Assembly (NCBI GenBank): GCA_024195585.1
Contig: SWBL01000115.1
Span: 1-64,000 of the forward strand
From: Aureobasidium sp. EXF-3400
Lineage: Eukaryota; Ascomycota; Dothideomycetes; Dothideales; Saccotheciaceae
Length of the DNA: 64,000 nucleotides
Direction of reading: 5' to 3'
The translations under genes were made by a program, and so were the position numbers. Below the pieces are notes generated by a model, which saw only the letters and a list, made by a program, of their open reading frames with translations, was not told the DNA's origin and did no database searches. How positions within the stretch are numbered: the stretch's first letter is position 1; the number at the start of each line of letters is the position of its first letter. Positions 23,301-33,100 of the stretch are shown piece by piece.

Positions 23301-23794
23301 CCGTTGCTCAGGCTCTGCTTGCCAACGGTGAAGAAGTCGAGCGCCTACTTCTTCTTGACTCTCCTTGCCCCGTCAACCTTGCACCTCTTCCTCAACGTCT
23401 CCACGTCTTCTTCAATGAGATTGGTCTCCTTGGTACTGGTGACCCGTCCAAGACCCCCAAGTGGTTGCTTCCTCACTTCACCGCCGCCATTCGTTCGCTC
23501 TCAGACTACGAGCCTCAACCTTCGTTGAAGCCTATCAAGACCTACGCTATCTGGTGCCGTGATGGTGTCGCTGGTAACCCCGGTGACCCTCGCCCCCCAC
23601 CAGCTGAGGAGGAGGACCCTGCACCCATGAAGTGGCTGTTGAACCACCGCACTGACTTCACTGACAACGGTTGGGCTCAGCTCTGCGGCAATCAGATGAA
23701 GTTCGGTGTCATGGGCGGCAACCACTTCAGCATGATGAAGGAGCCTCATGCACAAGAACTCGGCAAGCTCATCCAAGAAGGTCTTCAGATCTAA
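17303..23794 (+). CDS. PKS1: Non-reducing polyketide synthase for DHN melanin (T4HN synthase)
   Basis: Iterative type I synthase that condenses malonyl units to 1,3,6,8-tetrahydroxynaphthalene, the first melanin intermediate. One uninterrupted ORF encodes 2163 residues. Domains in order: starter-unit acyltransferase with Cys115 in LCTGS; ketosynthase with Cys545 (DTACSSS), His680 (HGTGTQ) and His723 (GHGEAASG); malonyl acyltransferase with Ser992 (GHSLGEY); product template with His1325 and Asp1516; two acyl carriers with Ser1698 (GVDSLMSL) and Ser1831 (GMDSLMSL); and a thioesterase/Claisen cyclase with Ser1992 (GGWSAGG) and His2141 (GGNHF). All catalytic residues I can check are present. Ala/Pro/Lys-rich linkers join PT to ACP1 and ACP2 to TE. 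The melanin assignment, rather than another aromatic polyketide, rests on the tandem ACPs, the TE type and the adjacent reductase and Cmr1 genes. I see no intron, whereas homologues often have one to three. Confidence 0.95.
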   Translation: MSNVLLFGDQTAEQYPLLRKVVLRTKNALVLNFLERTVVALRGEIAQLSRPQRDAIPDFMTLNNLVDLYYEKGLKLPQLESALVTIAQLGHYIGYFSEKTSELPPAANTRILALCTGSLAAAAVASARTLDELVTLGVETVRIAFRTGVRVNEARTALGQDLMSRESWSTIVTGINEQSAKEALNAFHESAGIPTTSHAYISAVSTMAITISGPPTTTKRFFEESEAVRKNNRVKIPVYAPYHAEHLYSSADIEAIIGEESAKFLQAYQPRSLVHSGSSGMCHSAENTFELFKLSLNDMLRSPVGWNNLLEESVSQITANTNAPAKVFCIGVSNVSNSLVSAIKAGGQASVSLVDHSAWESAVTDATHGRTQNDKIAIVGMSGRFPSAASTEALWELLEKGLDVHRKIPSDRFDADAHCDPSGKGKNKSHTPYGCFIDEPGLFDPRFFNMSPREAAQTDPMGRLALVTAYEALEQSGYVPNRTPSTKLHRIGTFYGQTSDDWREINAAQNVDTYYITGGVRAFAPGRINYYFKFSGPSFSIDTACSSSLAAIQLACTSLWAGECDTACAGGLNVLTNPDIFSGLSKGQFLSKTGSCKTYDNNADGYCRGDGCGTVVLKRYEDALADKDNILGCILGAATNHSAEAVSITHPHAGAQEFLYKKVLANAGVDAHEISYVEMHGTGTQAGDGIEMTSVTNVFAPRHRQRKPEEKLHLGAIKANIGHGEAASGINSLCKVLMMMKKNAIPANVGIKGEINKTFPKDLKDRNVHIPQQQIDFPRNGAEKRKIFLNNFSAAGGNTAILLEDGPLREAPKAVDPRGTLPVTVTARSIAALKNNIQRLQGYLRENPETTLPSLSYTSTARRIQHNYRIAFPIADIAKVSDALQAQTKDTYSPVPMVSTKTAFCFTGQGSQYTALGQKLYQDLKSFRDDINQLDNMATIQGLPSFIELLDGTDVATLSPVKVQLGMACIQVALARMWASWGITPTAVIGHSLGEYAALHVAGVISASDMITLVGRRAELLVKDCTPHTHGMLAVKGGAEAIRDVLGSKMTEIACINGPEETVLCGSGEVVSAANETLSVRGFKATKLNVPFAFHSAQVDPILESFKKVASCVTFNKPAVPVLSPLSGDVIREAGVIGPDYLARHARETVNFWTALTTGQKEKIFDEKTAWLEVGAHPVCSGMVKASVGATVTAPSLRRNEDPWKTIATSVCALFNTGVQINFDEYHREFNAAQELLPLPTYSFDNKKYWLDYQNNWTLTKGEAREVQKTIEAAPQAAPAVEKPAKRLSTSCQKVIHEEFEANSGTVVIQSNVAEPKLFQAVIGHQVNDTALCPSSLYADMALTVCDYLYKQLRPSAPKIGMNVCEMEVPKPFIAKMEQPAEGQHIQLEAKADLDEGVAHLKFRSVTPDGKLIQDHAHCLVKFEDINSWNEDWERINFMVKSQVDVLKAKTKTQEAHVMQRGMAYKLFKCFVNYNEKYRGMEEVIVNSQTTEATASIKFQNGPNDGDWYQAPYQIDSMCHISGFIVNATDLIDSDNNVCISHGWGSMRIAKQLTPEGNYRSYVRMLPKPGNIYQGDVYIMEGDEIVAICGGLKFQQIPRRVLNVFLPPQKAGAPAKAAASAAPAAAPKAVAAPKAAAPKAQAPKPVVKAAKAPKKVAAKKPQGATITSRVMQIIATETDVEQSELVDEAAFENLGVDSLMSLTISAKFREDLDMEISSTLFTDYPTVGDMKKYFSQFDGNVGPVEDDSEDESEPSDIATPYEDDLSTPASSAPSTAPSDAGKPDIDSPTREIPDSEVGEVSLARHIIVQEMGIDSSELTDEADLSELGMDSLMSLTILSELREKTGIDLPSTFLSTNSTILDIENALGMRPKPKAKAAAAPKAAKQTSPQLDKVNAKLTDISKFPAATSVLLQGNAKIATKKIFFLPDGSGSATSYVSIPNIGPDVAAFGLNCPFMKNPTDWTCGIETVSLLYLAEIKRRQPQGPYIIGGWSAGGVIAYAVAQALLANGEEVERLLLLDSPCPVNLAPLPQRLHVFFNEIGLLGTGDPSKTPKWLLPHFTAAIRSLSDYEPQPSLKPIKTYAIWCRDGVAGNPGDPRPPPAEEEDPAPMKWLLNHRTDFTDNGWAQLCGNQMKFGVMGGNHFSMMKEPHAQELGKLIQEGLQI

Positions 23795-26063
23795 ACAAAA
23801 ACAACAAAATTTTACAAAAAAGCAGCGGAAGGGTGCTCATGCTAGGATGCTGAGAGGCAGTGATTGCCTTGGGCTGAGGTCGATTGTGACTCTCACACCC
23901 TATCCCTGAGAAGAGGAGGATATTATCACGGAGTGAGAGACATGGCTCTTGCTTGGGCTGAGTGAAAGTCTTGTTGCTGGCTCTTGTTTTTCTGTTCTCT
24001 TTTCACTCTTCCGCCATGTGTGGCTTTCTTTTTTCCTTTTCCTTTGATGCTCATGTTTTGCGACTTGCTTGCAACGATACAGGTGTCGGCTCGCTAGACG
24101 GATGACTTTTGTTTGCTTTTCTAATATTCTCCTGGAGAGGTTCACGATCATGGCTCAGTTCTTATGAATTTGGACTTTACAGTACGACAACCCAACCAGT
24201 TTTCTCATTTACCTATACATAGTGTTTCAATCTCAGAATGATTTTTTTCTTACTATTCTTCTCTTTCTACCGTGCCACTGTGACTTGCTCCTTCCCTTTC
24301 TGTGACTTTTGCTTTGCGACTCCAATCTAGTCACCTGAAGCTGCACATTCGCAAGTTTACTTTGCGCAATGTACTTTCCCTTCTCCCCTCTTCTGAACAA
24401 TGATTCGCCCTCTGCACTCTAAAATTCAAATTGCGTGCTCTCACCCTTCCATGATACAAAGTTCTCAGCTTGGACATTGAGACTCAATATTGCCAGCTCA
24501 CACACAGCACCGAATATAGCGGCCTCATACGTACCTTCACAACAAATCAGAGGGTTCGTGGTATCATTCAAATCATTCAGCGATCGTCAGAAACCAAACT
24601 ATTGAACATGGTTTACGCTCGCTGTACCCATGTACCTCCTTGCACACTGAGTTCAGGGTCAGATCTTTCGTCACCTCGCAGACACCCGAGAATACTCCCT
24701 TGATCAACAGTACCATCACCATCACGTACACGTACTGTACTTCCCTGCATATCATGTTTACGAGCATGCAAACTTATTGTCATGAACTCTAACGAACGCC
24801 GCGACGCTTCCGCGGATGGGAGACAGGATAAGTCCCAGCCACCACAGTGACACGACCCAAGGTTGGACGACAGTTTCCAAGGTTGCATACTTTTCATCGA
24901 TGGTCCAGAGCTTTGAGTACGTATACACACTTGTCACTTGAGAAGGTGTGGCTGATCCGGAGGACTAAATCAAAGGCATAACTCTAGAGACACGACCTTG
25001 ATGGATATACAAAGGTTACTGGAGCTAGAGCGAAGTAAGAGTAATAGGGACAGCACAGGGGCGCCTCGTACCGGAAACCTCAAACTTCGGAGGCAGGTCC
25101 ACGCAAAATCCACGTAAAAGAGCCGGCTTAACAGGGATAGTGACCGACAGTTAGCTTATTTTTGCACCAAGCTCCACCGTTTTCTGTTTACGGCCGTTTC
25201 TGAGCATGCCAGCCATCAACATGAGCTAACATGTGAAAGAAAACAGTTGACCCGTTGCATGCACGATAAGAAAGAAAAGACGCAAAGCGACGAGGGAGAA
25301 AACAGAGAAGGACCAACCGAGGACGTGATAGGGGCATATCTTGCTCTTTGGTAGAGAAGGATGACCCCGGGTGTTTGACTCAGCTAAGTTGGCTGCATGT
25401 CAGCACTACCAAAGCAACATCCTTCGACACTTCAGTGACTCCACAGCGTCAAGAATAGTATGCGCATCTCGTACGCAGCTTTGATCCATAATTGGGATAT
25501 TGCTTGATCGTTCTCGCATAGACATTGATGGGCTGGTGATCATAATATGCGCTCGGAGATATTTTGGACTGTACTGCATGGGTCAAGGTATGGAAATATG
25601 GCGGTTGGGGTGTGCCGAATGAACGCATCATCAATTTTTGGGTGAGGTCTTGATGTAAGTAGGTGAGGTTGGCTGGTGAGGTCTGTGCTTTAGAGTAAAG
25701 TAAGCGGCCTGCATGAACAGGTGAGTGCCAGGACTGTGCATAGTTTCTACTGATATTATGCACATCTCATGCAGCCACTGTGCTCGTGCACAATAACGCA
25801 CAAAGAACTGTGCAAGCAAGAGCAAACAGCTTCCAAACACGACGTAACTTCCACATCCAGAAGCAACATTCACATGCGCGACTGCCAAAGCTCGTAAACA
25901 AGCAAGAAGCGCATTACATACTGCTTTCCCAATTCTTGCCAGCAGCAATCCCACAATCATGGCAACAACAAGGTGCGCACTCTCATCATCACACATCCAC
26001 GCCTTTCATCCTCTCCACCACCCAATCCTCTTCTAGCGGAAACCCACCAGCTCTCTAACAAAC
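23795..26063. other. Gene-free spacer downstream of the synthase
   Basis: About 2.3 kb. It begins with an A-rich synthase 3' flank, then a T/CT-rich tract (about 23980-24130 and 24240-24420). ORFs are at most 121 codons without codon bias. The right end carries the prefoldin promoter. No RNA genes or repeats were recognised. Confidence 0.6.
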
Positions 26064-26711
26064 ATGACCAGCAAAAAAACCGACGCACCTACAAACCCCC
26101 GCGGCATCCCCTTCGCCCCCTTCGTCGACAATGTGTCCGACTACTGCACCACCCGCGCCGAGGTCGAACCCACTCTAAAGTCCTTCTCCGAAATGATTCA
26201 AAAGTACCAATTCATGGAAGTAAACACATCACGCCGAGCCGCCGGCCTTCGCGAAAAGATTCCCGACATCTCAAAGACGTTAGATACAGTCCGCTTCTTG
26301 AAGAGTAGGGATGAGAATGCAGAAGAGTTGGAGAGTTTCTTTGAGTTGAATGATACTTTGTTTGCAAAGGCCAAGGTGCCAAAGACGAACGAGGTGTATT
26401 TGTGGTTGGGCGCTAATGTCATGTTGGCGTATCCGATGGATGAGGCGGAAGAGCTTTTGGAGGGCAAGTTGCAGGCGGCGAAGAGTGGATTGGAGAATGC
26501 AGAGGAGGATATGGATTTCTTGAGGGAGCAGATTACGGTGAGTATTCTATGTTGGTCTCTTTTGTCGAGGGGCACGTATTTGGATGGCACAGGAGCTAAC
26601 AATACTTTTCTACAGACGCTCGAGGTCGCTACTGCTCGTGTCTACAACTGGGACGTCGGCATGCGCAGAAAGGAAAAGGCTGAAGGCAAGACCTCCGAAC
26701 CCAGCGATTGA
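26064..26711 (+). CDS. PAC10: Prefoldin subunit 3
   Basis: Alpha-type subunit of the hexameric prefoldin chaperone that hands nascent actin and tubulin to the TRiC/CCT chaperonin in the cytosol. Exons are 26064-26537 and 26616-26711 (189 residues, similar to yeast Pac10 at about 200). The protein has two long helices flanking a beta-hairpin region. The segment NEVYLWLGANVMLAYPMDEA is characteristic of subunit 3. The 78-bp intron has GT..AG ends and a textbook branch site (GCTAAC). It is a multiple of three and contains no in-frame stop, so the genomic ORF reads straight through as 215 residues; the spliced form is preferred because it keeps the C-terminal helix continuous. Confidence 0.9.
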   Translation: MTSKKTDAPTNPRGIPFAPFVDNVSDYCTTRAEVEPTLKSFSEMIQKYQFMEVNTSRRAAGLREKIPDISKTLDTVRFLKSRDENAEELESFFELNDTLFAKAKVPKTNEVYLWLGANVMLAYPMDEAEELLEGKLQAAKSGLENAEEDMDFLREQITVSILCWSLLSRGTYLDGTGANNTFLQTLEVATARVYNWDVGMRRKEKAEGKTSEPSD

Positions 26712-27158
26712 AACCATCAGCTTTGAGAACCAGAAGAGACGTAACAATGCCTTCTCCTCCCTACGGCCGAGATCTCCTATCAGTCGGAAAGAGAAAGGGA
26801 AAGCTGTGCAAGGGCACTTGAAGTGGTTGGAAGATTCAAAGGAACGAGAAAGCTTTCGAGGCATCGCTTCAGCTCTCAACCAAGTTTTGGAGCCCAAAGG
26901 AATCGGAGAAATCTGGTGGGATTATGCAGAACGGACACATCATCAATAGTCTCAAACGAACTTGGGTGTTCGCAAGGCTTTCTGATTTCCTGTCTGTCCT
27001 TTGTCGAGAGCACTTCTACTGTACATATCACACGAAAGACAAAAGCCATTGTTTGTACACAGCAGAGTTGAATATCATACTCCCAATCAATAGCCAAAGT
27101 TGTAATGCCTGAGATTTGTACGCGCTAATATATTTCACAGTACTTTGTTGCAGTCCAG
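26712..27158. other. Intergenic between convergent genes
   Basis: 447 bp between the prefoldin and APC1 stop codons, expected to hold both 3' UTRs. ORFs here are short and unsupported. Confidence 0.6.
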
Positions 27159-30100
27159 CTATGAAGAGTCCGTTCTCTCCGCCACCCTCGTCCGCAACAT
27201 GTCAACTACATGCTTGCCTATCCACCTCAATCTTCCATCTCCATGGTCCATAGCATCTTGTGCCCATGCAAACAGCAATCTCAAACTCCACAGTGCATCC
27301 GCTTTGGCAGAATCCACGCTTCGAGTCAAGGCCAACCTACTGTCGACAGATGTCAACTTCTCGTCCAAATGCGTTGCGCTACGAGGATCAGAAGGCAAGA
27401 CAAGGCCAAAGTCAGCCTGATCAAAGTCTTTGAACGCGGGAAGGTTCAGAATCCACTCCCACATCTGGCGGCCGCCGATACTGGATTGGGCGTCGATAAG
27501 AGCTGACAAAGTAGTACTGAAGACACTGTTTGACGCTTCACCCGGTGGACAACGCCGCACGTAGACTGTTTGTGAGCGACGGAAAGTGGCGAGATGCTTT
27601 GGATTGGCTGCAAAGTCGAGGGTGACTTGCCAGTATGTGGGATCTTCTGTGCTGATGTGTGAAATTGTATTCAGCTCTGGAAGTAGGCAGGGAGAAGTCA
27701 TTTGATGCTGTCTACCGTCTCGAGTGGTGACGCGAAGCTTGACGTGAATGGGTCGCTTGGTGTCGATATCTTGCACGACAATGCAACGAGGCTCCGCAGC
27801 GAATACCCAGAAGTGCCTGAGAGCTTGCAAGTGTACGCGGTTGTCGAGTACATCGCTTGGGAAGAGAGGGTAAAACGCACACAGCAGAGATGCAATCGCA
27901 AAATTGGACGTTCCAAAAGTGTACGTGCCACCACCTAGGAACAATGTGCCAATTGCGAGATGAGCTGCAAGGTGTGATCCGTATGTTGTTTCTGGGTCAA
28001 CTCGACCATGCAATGAACGCAAGAATCGGAAGCTCTGGAGATCACCAGTACCTGCCATGATAGTGGCCATAGCAAGCGCCAAAACATCGATGCAACGCTT
28101 AACCGTAGCTCTAGCAAGTTTGGCATCATAGAAGAAAGCATCCTGCTTGGACACTGCAATGAACGCCCTAAGAATCGCAATCACTTGGTCTCTGGCTCGT
28201 TCATTACCACTACCAGCGAACCTCAATGCCAGACTCCAAGCAAGGCCGGTCAGAATATTGAAGACTGGTACGTCCTTACTACGTAGCTGAGGAAGAGTTG
28301 TCATCTCGATTGAACTCGTGGCCGCTTTTCCATAGTAGCGGTGTGCATATTCGGTGGGGAGCTTCCTACGAATCCAATCAGGCTCATCAGCAATCTCGTC
28401 CCACATGATGAGATGGCTTGCAACAGTCCTCAAAAGCAGTATGTCTGGACGGCAATGCTCAAGCTGGGCTATAGTGTCAGGTATGTCTATCTTGCGTGCC
28501 ACCGACTGATCTCCAGTCTTTATGTAGATCAATGTGATTGCAATGACTGCGCCAGCAGTGGCTTTGTCGACAACATGAACAAGTTCGACTGGTCGTGGAC
28601 CGACAGCAACAGTCAGCAGTCTCTCCAGAAGATTCATGCCATGAAGCCCACGTAGATCACGACCTTTTCCGATATTGATGTATCCAAGAGCGAATCCGGC
28701 GGCAAGTCGGTATGATTCATCGCGCAACTGGTCCATAATGCTCCCAGGGTCCTCAATTTCGCGATGTTCAACCTCAGAGAGCATGATTTCACTCATTCGT
28801 CTATGTTGCGTATCATAGTAGACCAGGCCAATACCCATTAATCCAGCAGTCTGTGTGCTTGGTGAAACATTGAGCTCAGCAGCGCCATGGGGAAGCATTC
28901 TTGTGATATGAACGGACAACATTCGAGTAAGCAGCGTATCCATGGTACCGAGATATGACGCTGACAAACCCAGCAGGAGACCTATTGAAGTCATATTGTG
29001 TTTGGGAGTCAGATACTTGAATGCAAGCCATTTAGCAAGAGTTCTTAAATGACCGTTTATACCAAGAGCGAGCAGGAATCCAGCGTGGCGATTGTTGAGT
29101 TCTGTAGGTTTGTTGAAGACAATCCATGAGGTATCGATACCGGTAGCGTTCCGCGAAATGCTCAGTCCTGCAGAAACACCAGCGTGGAAGAAAGTCCAGG
29201 CAAACTTCTCTTCGGTGAATCCACTTCGGTCCGCGCTGATAGTGTTGTCCATGGGTTTCATTTGGCATGATGTACTGAAGCCCTTAATATGGAATTTCTC
29301 TGAGAGAAGAGGTCGTTGACTTTCAAAGTGAATCATACCATCACCAGGCGAGAGTGCAAGTGTTCGTACCATCACCCATTGCATGACTCGCTTTTGTTGT
29401 TCCAAATGCTCGGCTTCGGACCATTCAGGTTGTGGTGGGCATTCAGCAACTTGAACTGCAGTTGGGTTCATCAACTGAGCGGCATCAACGAAGCGACGAT
29501 CCTCGGAGAAAATGAGCGATATCACCGCGTGTCTTTCTGCTTCATGAGTCTTAGCCGTGATAGGAGCACGGTCAGCAGAGCTGTAGATAGTCTGCACATC
29601 ATGAGGGACTAGCACATTCGATGGTCCGCCTCGACTCGATGGACGGCTGGCATCTTTGTTCAATTGCGACAAGCCAATCAAATCCTCACGTGAAACGAAC
29701 TCTAGAAGAGCTGAGGACCACGTTGTTGGGGGCGCTGTCTGACAACGATTAATGGCTTCACGGAGCGGAGCAAGTACACCCTCAGGCAAAGTTTCGAATA
29801 CTCCAGATCCGAGTTTTACATCCATCATCGTTTCTACTAAAGCGCTTGGTGAGGCCTTGATAGCAGAGAAACGTGCAGCCAATGATCGTAGAGACGTCAG
29901 TCGAGGAAGAATCTCGCCTGCAAGCCTCGATGGGGTAGCAGGTGGCGTATCTGTCCAGAGCGAGGCTATGGTTTCGATGCCCAAAAATTGCTCGGATACT
30001 CCTTGGACAAAATTCTTCTCAGTCCAAGCAAAAACGGATTGCGGAGGCGGACACGTGTTTTGCAAGGCTTTGACAGTCGTGTTCATCATGGACGAAGACA

Positions 30101-33100
30101 ACTCCCAATCACCAAATCTACCATCTGTTTCTAGGTAAGAACCCGCTTTGTAACTCCACATATCCAGTGAGAGCCACTGCCCAAACTGGGCGATGATGGC
30201 ATCAAGAGAACCAGCAACGATTCCCTCTGTATCGTCCGAAAGTGAATTCAGTTTTTGCTCTTCTCTGAATAGGCACAGCACAAGCATGATCTTGGTGCAA
30301 CAGAGATAACGTGCGCTGGCAGCTTCGGATGACACTAGCCAGTCCAGCTCATCTACAGCGATGTCATGCAACAAGTGACGGGCCATTGTCTCGTATTCTA
30401 CCAACGAAAATGGGTGCTTCTTGGTCTTGTGCGTGCTGCGGGGGGTTCGAAGTCTTGATCTTGGGGTGATGGTACTGAGCTTCGCGTTCATAGTAGGCTT
30501 CTCAAGCCAGCCCCAGGCAGGCGACACGAGTTTGTCAAGATCTGATTTCAGGTTGCGGGATCGCAATTGACTTCCGTAGCTACCCAGTCGTGTTGCATCA
30601 GCCACTGTAGACTTGCTTCTGTGGTTTGCCCGTAGTGCCCTTCCAATCGAACCAGCCGCAAATGCGAAGATGGCTATGATCATCGCTTCCCATTCAACAT
30701 CGAGACCATTAGTAAGCTGTATCTCATCAGCTGCAATTTGATGATGTATGTTGCACCATATGGCTGCAATTGAACCTCCTTCTTTCGTCGGAAGCACCAA
30801 CTGACACAGTTCCAAAATCTGTCGCACAGATGCAGACCTAGGACTAAGTCGTATCTGAAATCGGTTTTGGAGACCATCTGATGAGTTTATAGTGATTTGG
30901 CCGTGATTTCCAGGATACTGTAACTTGCAAGGCCATGGGAGTGGTATCGACTTTTGCGTACCCTCTACAGCCGAGTGTAGAATACCTGCAACTTCAGAGG
31001 GATGTGCTAAGCGTACATGCCGCGAGATCGGAAGCGACCAGGTGACACCTCGCGCAGGTATTATCCCAAGGTCCTGGGACTTAGCTGAAAGGTAGACAAT
31101 AGCTGTTACCCGACCATCCTGAAGCTTAGTAATGTCGGCAATGTCGTGTGTTATGTTGCGGTCACATAGAAAGGGTATAGGCATGTATCGAGCCAGTACA
31201 TTGCCTGGTCGAGACCTTGACTCGTTCTTCTTTTGCACGCGCAATTTGACCGTTGTCATGGATTTAGATGACGCGTCAAGGATGTAAAGTGAAATCAGAG
31301 AACTACTTTGCTCTGACTGAGGTGGATGAACCAATGGAAAGACCTTGATAAGGTCCTCGATGGCATTTGAACCAAAGTTCGATACATCAGTCATGAAGAC
31401 ATCGAGCTTGCGAATAACAAGCTCTTTTCGAAGTCCATCAGGTGAAGAGCCCAGAACAGATTCAGTACCGGCAGATCTATGAGTCGCTCCAATCAGTCTT
31501 TCAGCACTCTCAGACTCATCGTTATAGTCTTGCATTCGACTGCTTTCGACCTCGGTAGCATCATCTGGTCCGATGCTCTTGCTGAAGATGCTTCCTGGCG
31601 TTGACGCACGACTCTTTCGAAGACCCTGATTGCCTCCGAAACTTCGACGATCCCGATCCGTAAAGCTACCCATCGAAGGATACCGACGTCCAGCTCCACT
31701 AAAGCTAGCACCAAGGGCAGTCTGCTTGATGGACGGATCTGAGTTCCCAACATCACCACGGGAGAGAATGGAACTGACTCGTCTGGTACCGCCAGAAGGC
31801 TTTTTAAGCAGGTACTCAGGGTCCATTTGCGATGCCATGACTTCTTCGTCATCCTGTGAAGGTCTTGTGGTTGAAGCAACAGACAATCTCGTAGAAGCAG
31901 CAAAGCTTTCACGCACCCTATCGCGATGATCACGTGGCTTCAAAGCAGGCGTGGATGCACCAGCTGTACGGCTAGTCATCGCAGAGCTAGGACGCTTAGC
32001 CTTAGCTGCTTGGTGTGCCGCGCGTTGTGATAGCAAGTCGGAGAGCTTGGGAGGTTGCAAGTACCATGCTTGCCATACCGTGATTTGACCTAACTCTCTA
32101 TTTACTGTAACCAGTAGAAAGAGAGGGGCATCCTCGTGTTCAGCAGTTTCAGCAAGCTCGTCTTGAGCAGAAACGTAAACAAGCTCTTCTGCAGGATCAA
32201 GCATGTCATATTCGACGATGGGACCACTCGGAGCTCCAGGACGAGGAAATCCAGGTTGGCGACAAACAGTAGCATGCGACACAGGCGCTAAATCTGACAG
32301 TGGATTTTCTAACGAATAGAATCGAGGCAACTCGTCAGTCATGTGCGGGTCTGGGCCTTTGGTGAGATCCTGATATAAAGCATCCAGGTTGAAGTGGGTC
32401 GATGGACTTGGAGGCAGAACGCTTGGACGATAACGATTAGCTCTTAGCTCAGGAGACCGTGGTTGAGAGAACAAGTATGGCTGGGAGGAGGTGAATGAGT
32501 TTGGAGGTGGGGCGGGTGTGGTAGGGGTAGGAGGTTCCTTGGTGATGGTTGTGGCCTTCCTCTGTACTACAACGCCATCGATGGCAGGAAAGGCCTTCTC
32601 GATATCGAATGGAACGTTTAGCACATAGTTTGAACCAGAAAGATAGTGGATGTGCATCTCGGACTTCAAGATGATGACCAAAGCGCGATTGAAGCCGTTT
32701 GCATCGCCAGTCTTGAATGACAGTAAGTTCCTGGGATCACGCTGAGGTTTTGTGCCCCACCTCGATGCGTATGCGTTTGCGGCGTAAGAGATGACATGGT
32801 TTGCAGATTTAGATGCAGTAGAGGCAGTCTTTGCGAGAGGGTCGTTGCGAAATCGAGTTATCAAAGCATGGCTGACGGGTTGCTTTGCCGAGTCGAAGTT
32901 GAAGACTTTCCGCACATGACCGTCTTGCGACCAGACTACGCAATTTGATGTATATAAAACTTCATCTTCAGAATCATCTGATGGGCCAGGGTAGACTTTC
33001 CAGATGTAGTCCTTGGAGGAGTGATTCTCCGGCAGAACAGACTCAGAAATCAGATAGGGCAAAGCAGAGGGGCGATGGATGCCCAATGAGACAAAGTCGG

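Noticed and set aside
26064..26711. Unspliced 215-residue prefoldin
   Set aside because: GT..AG ends and a GCTAAC branch site show a normal intron; the extra 26 residues would interrupt the C-terminal helix.
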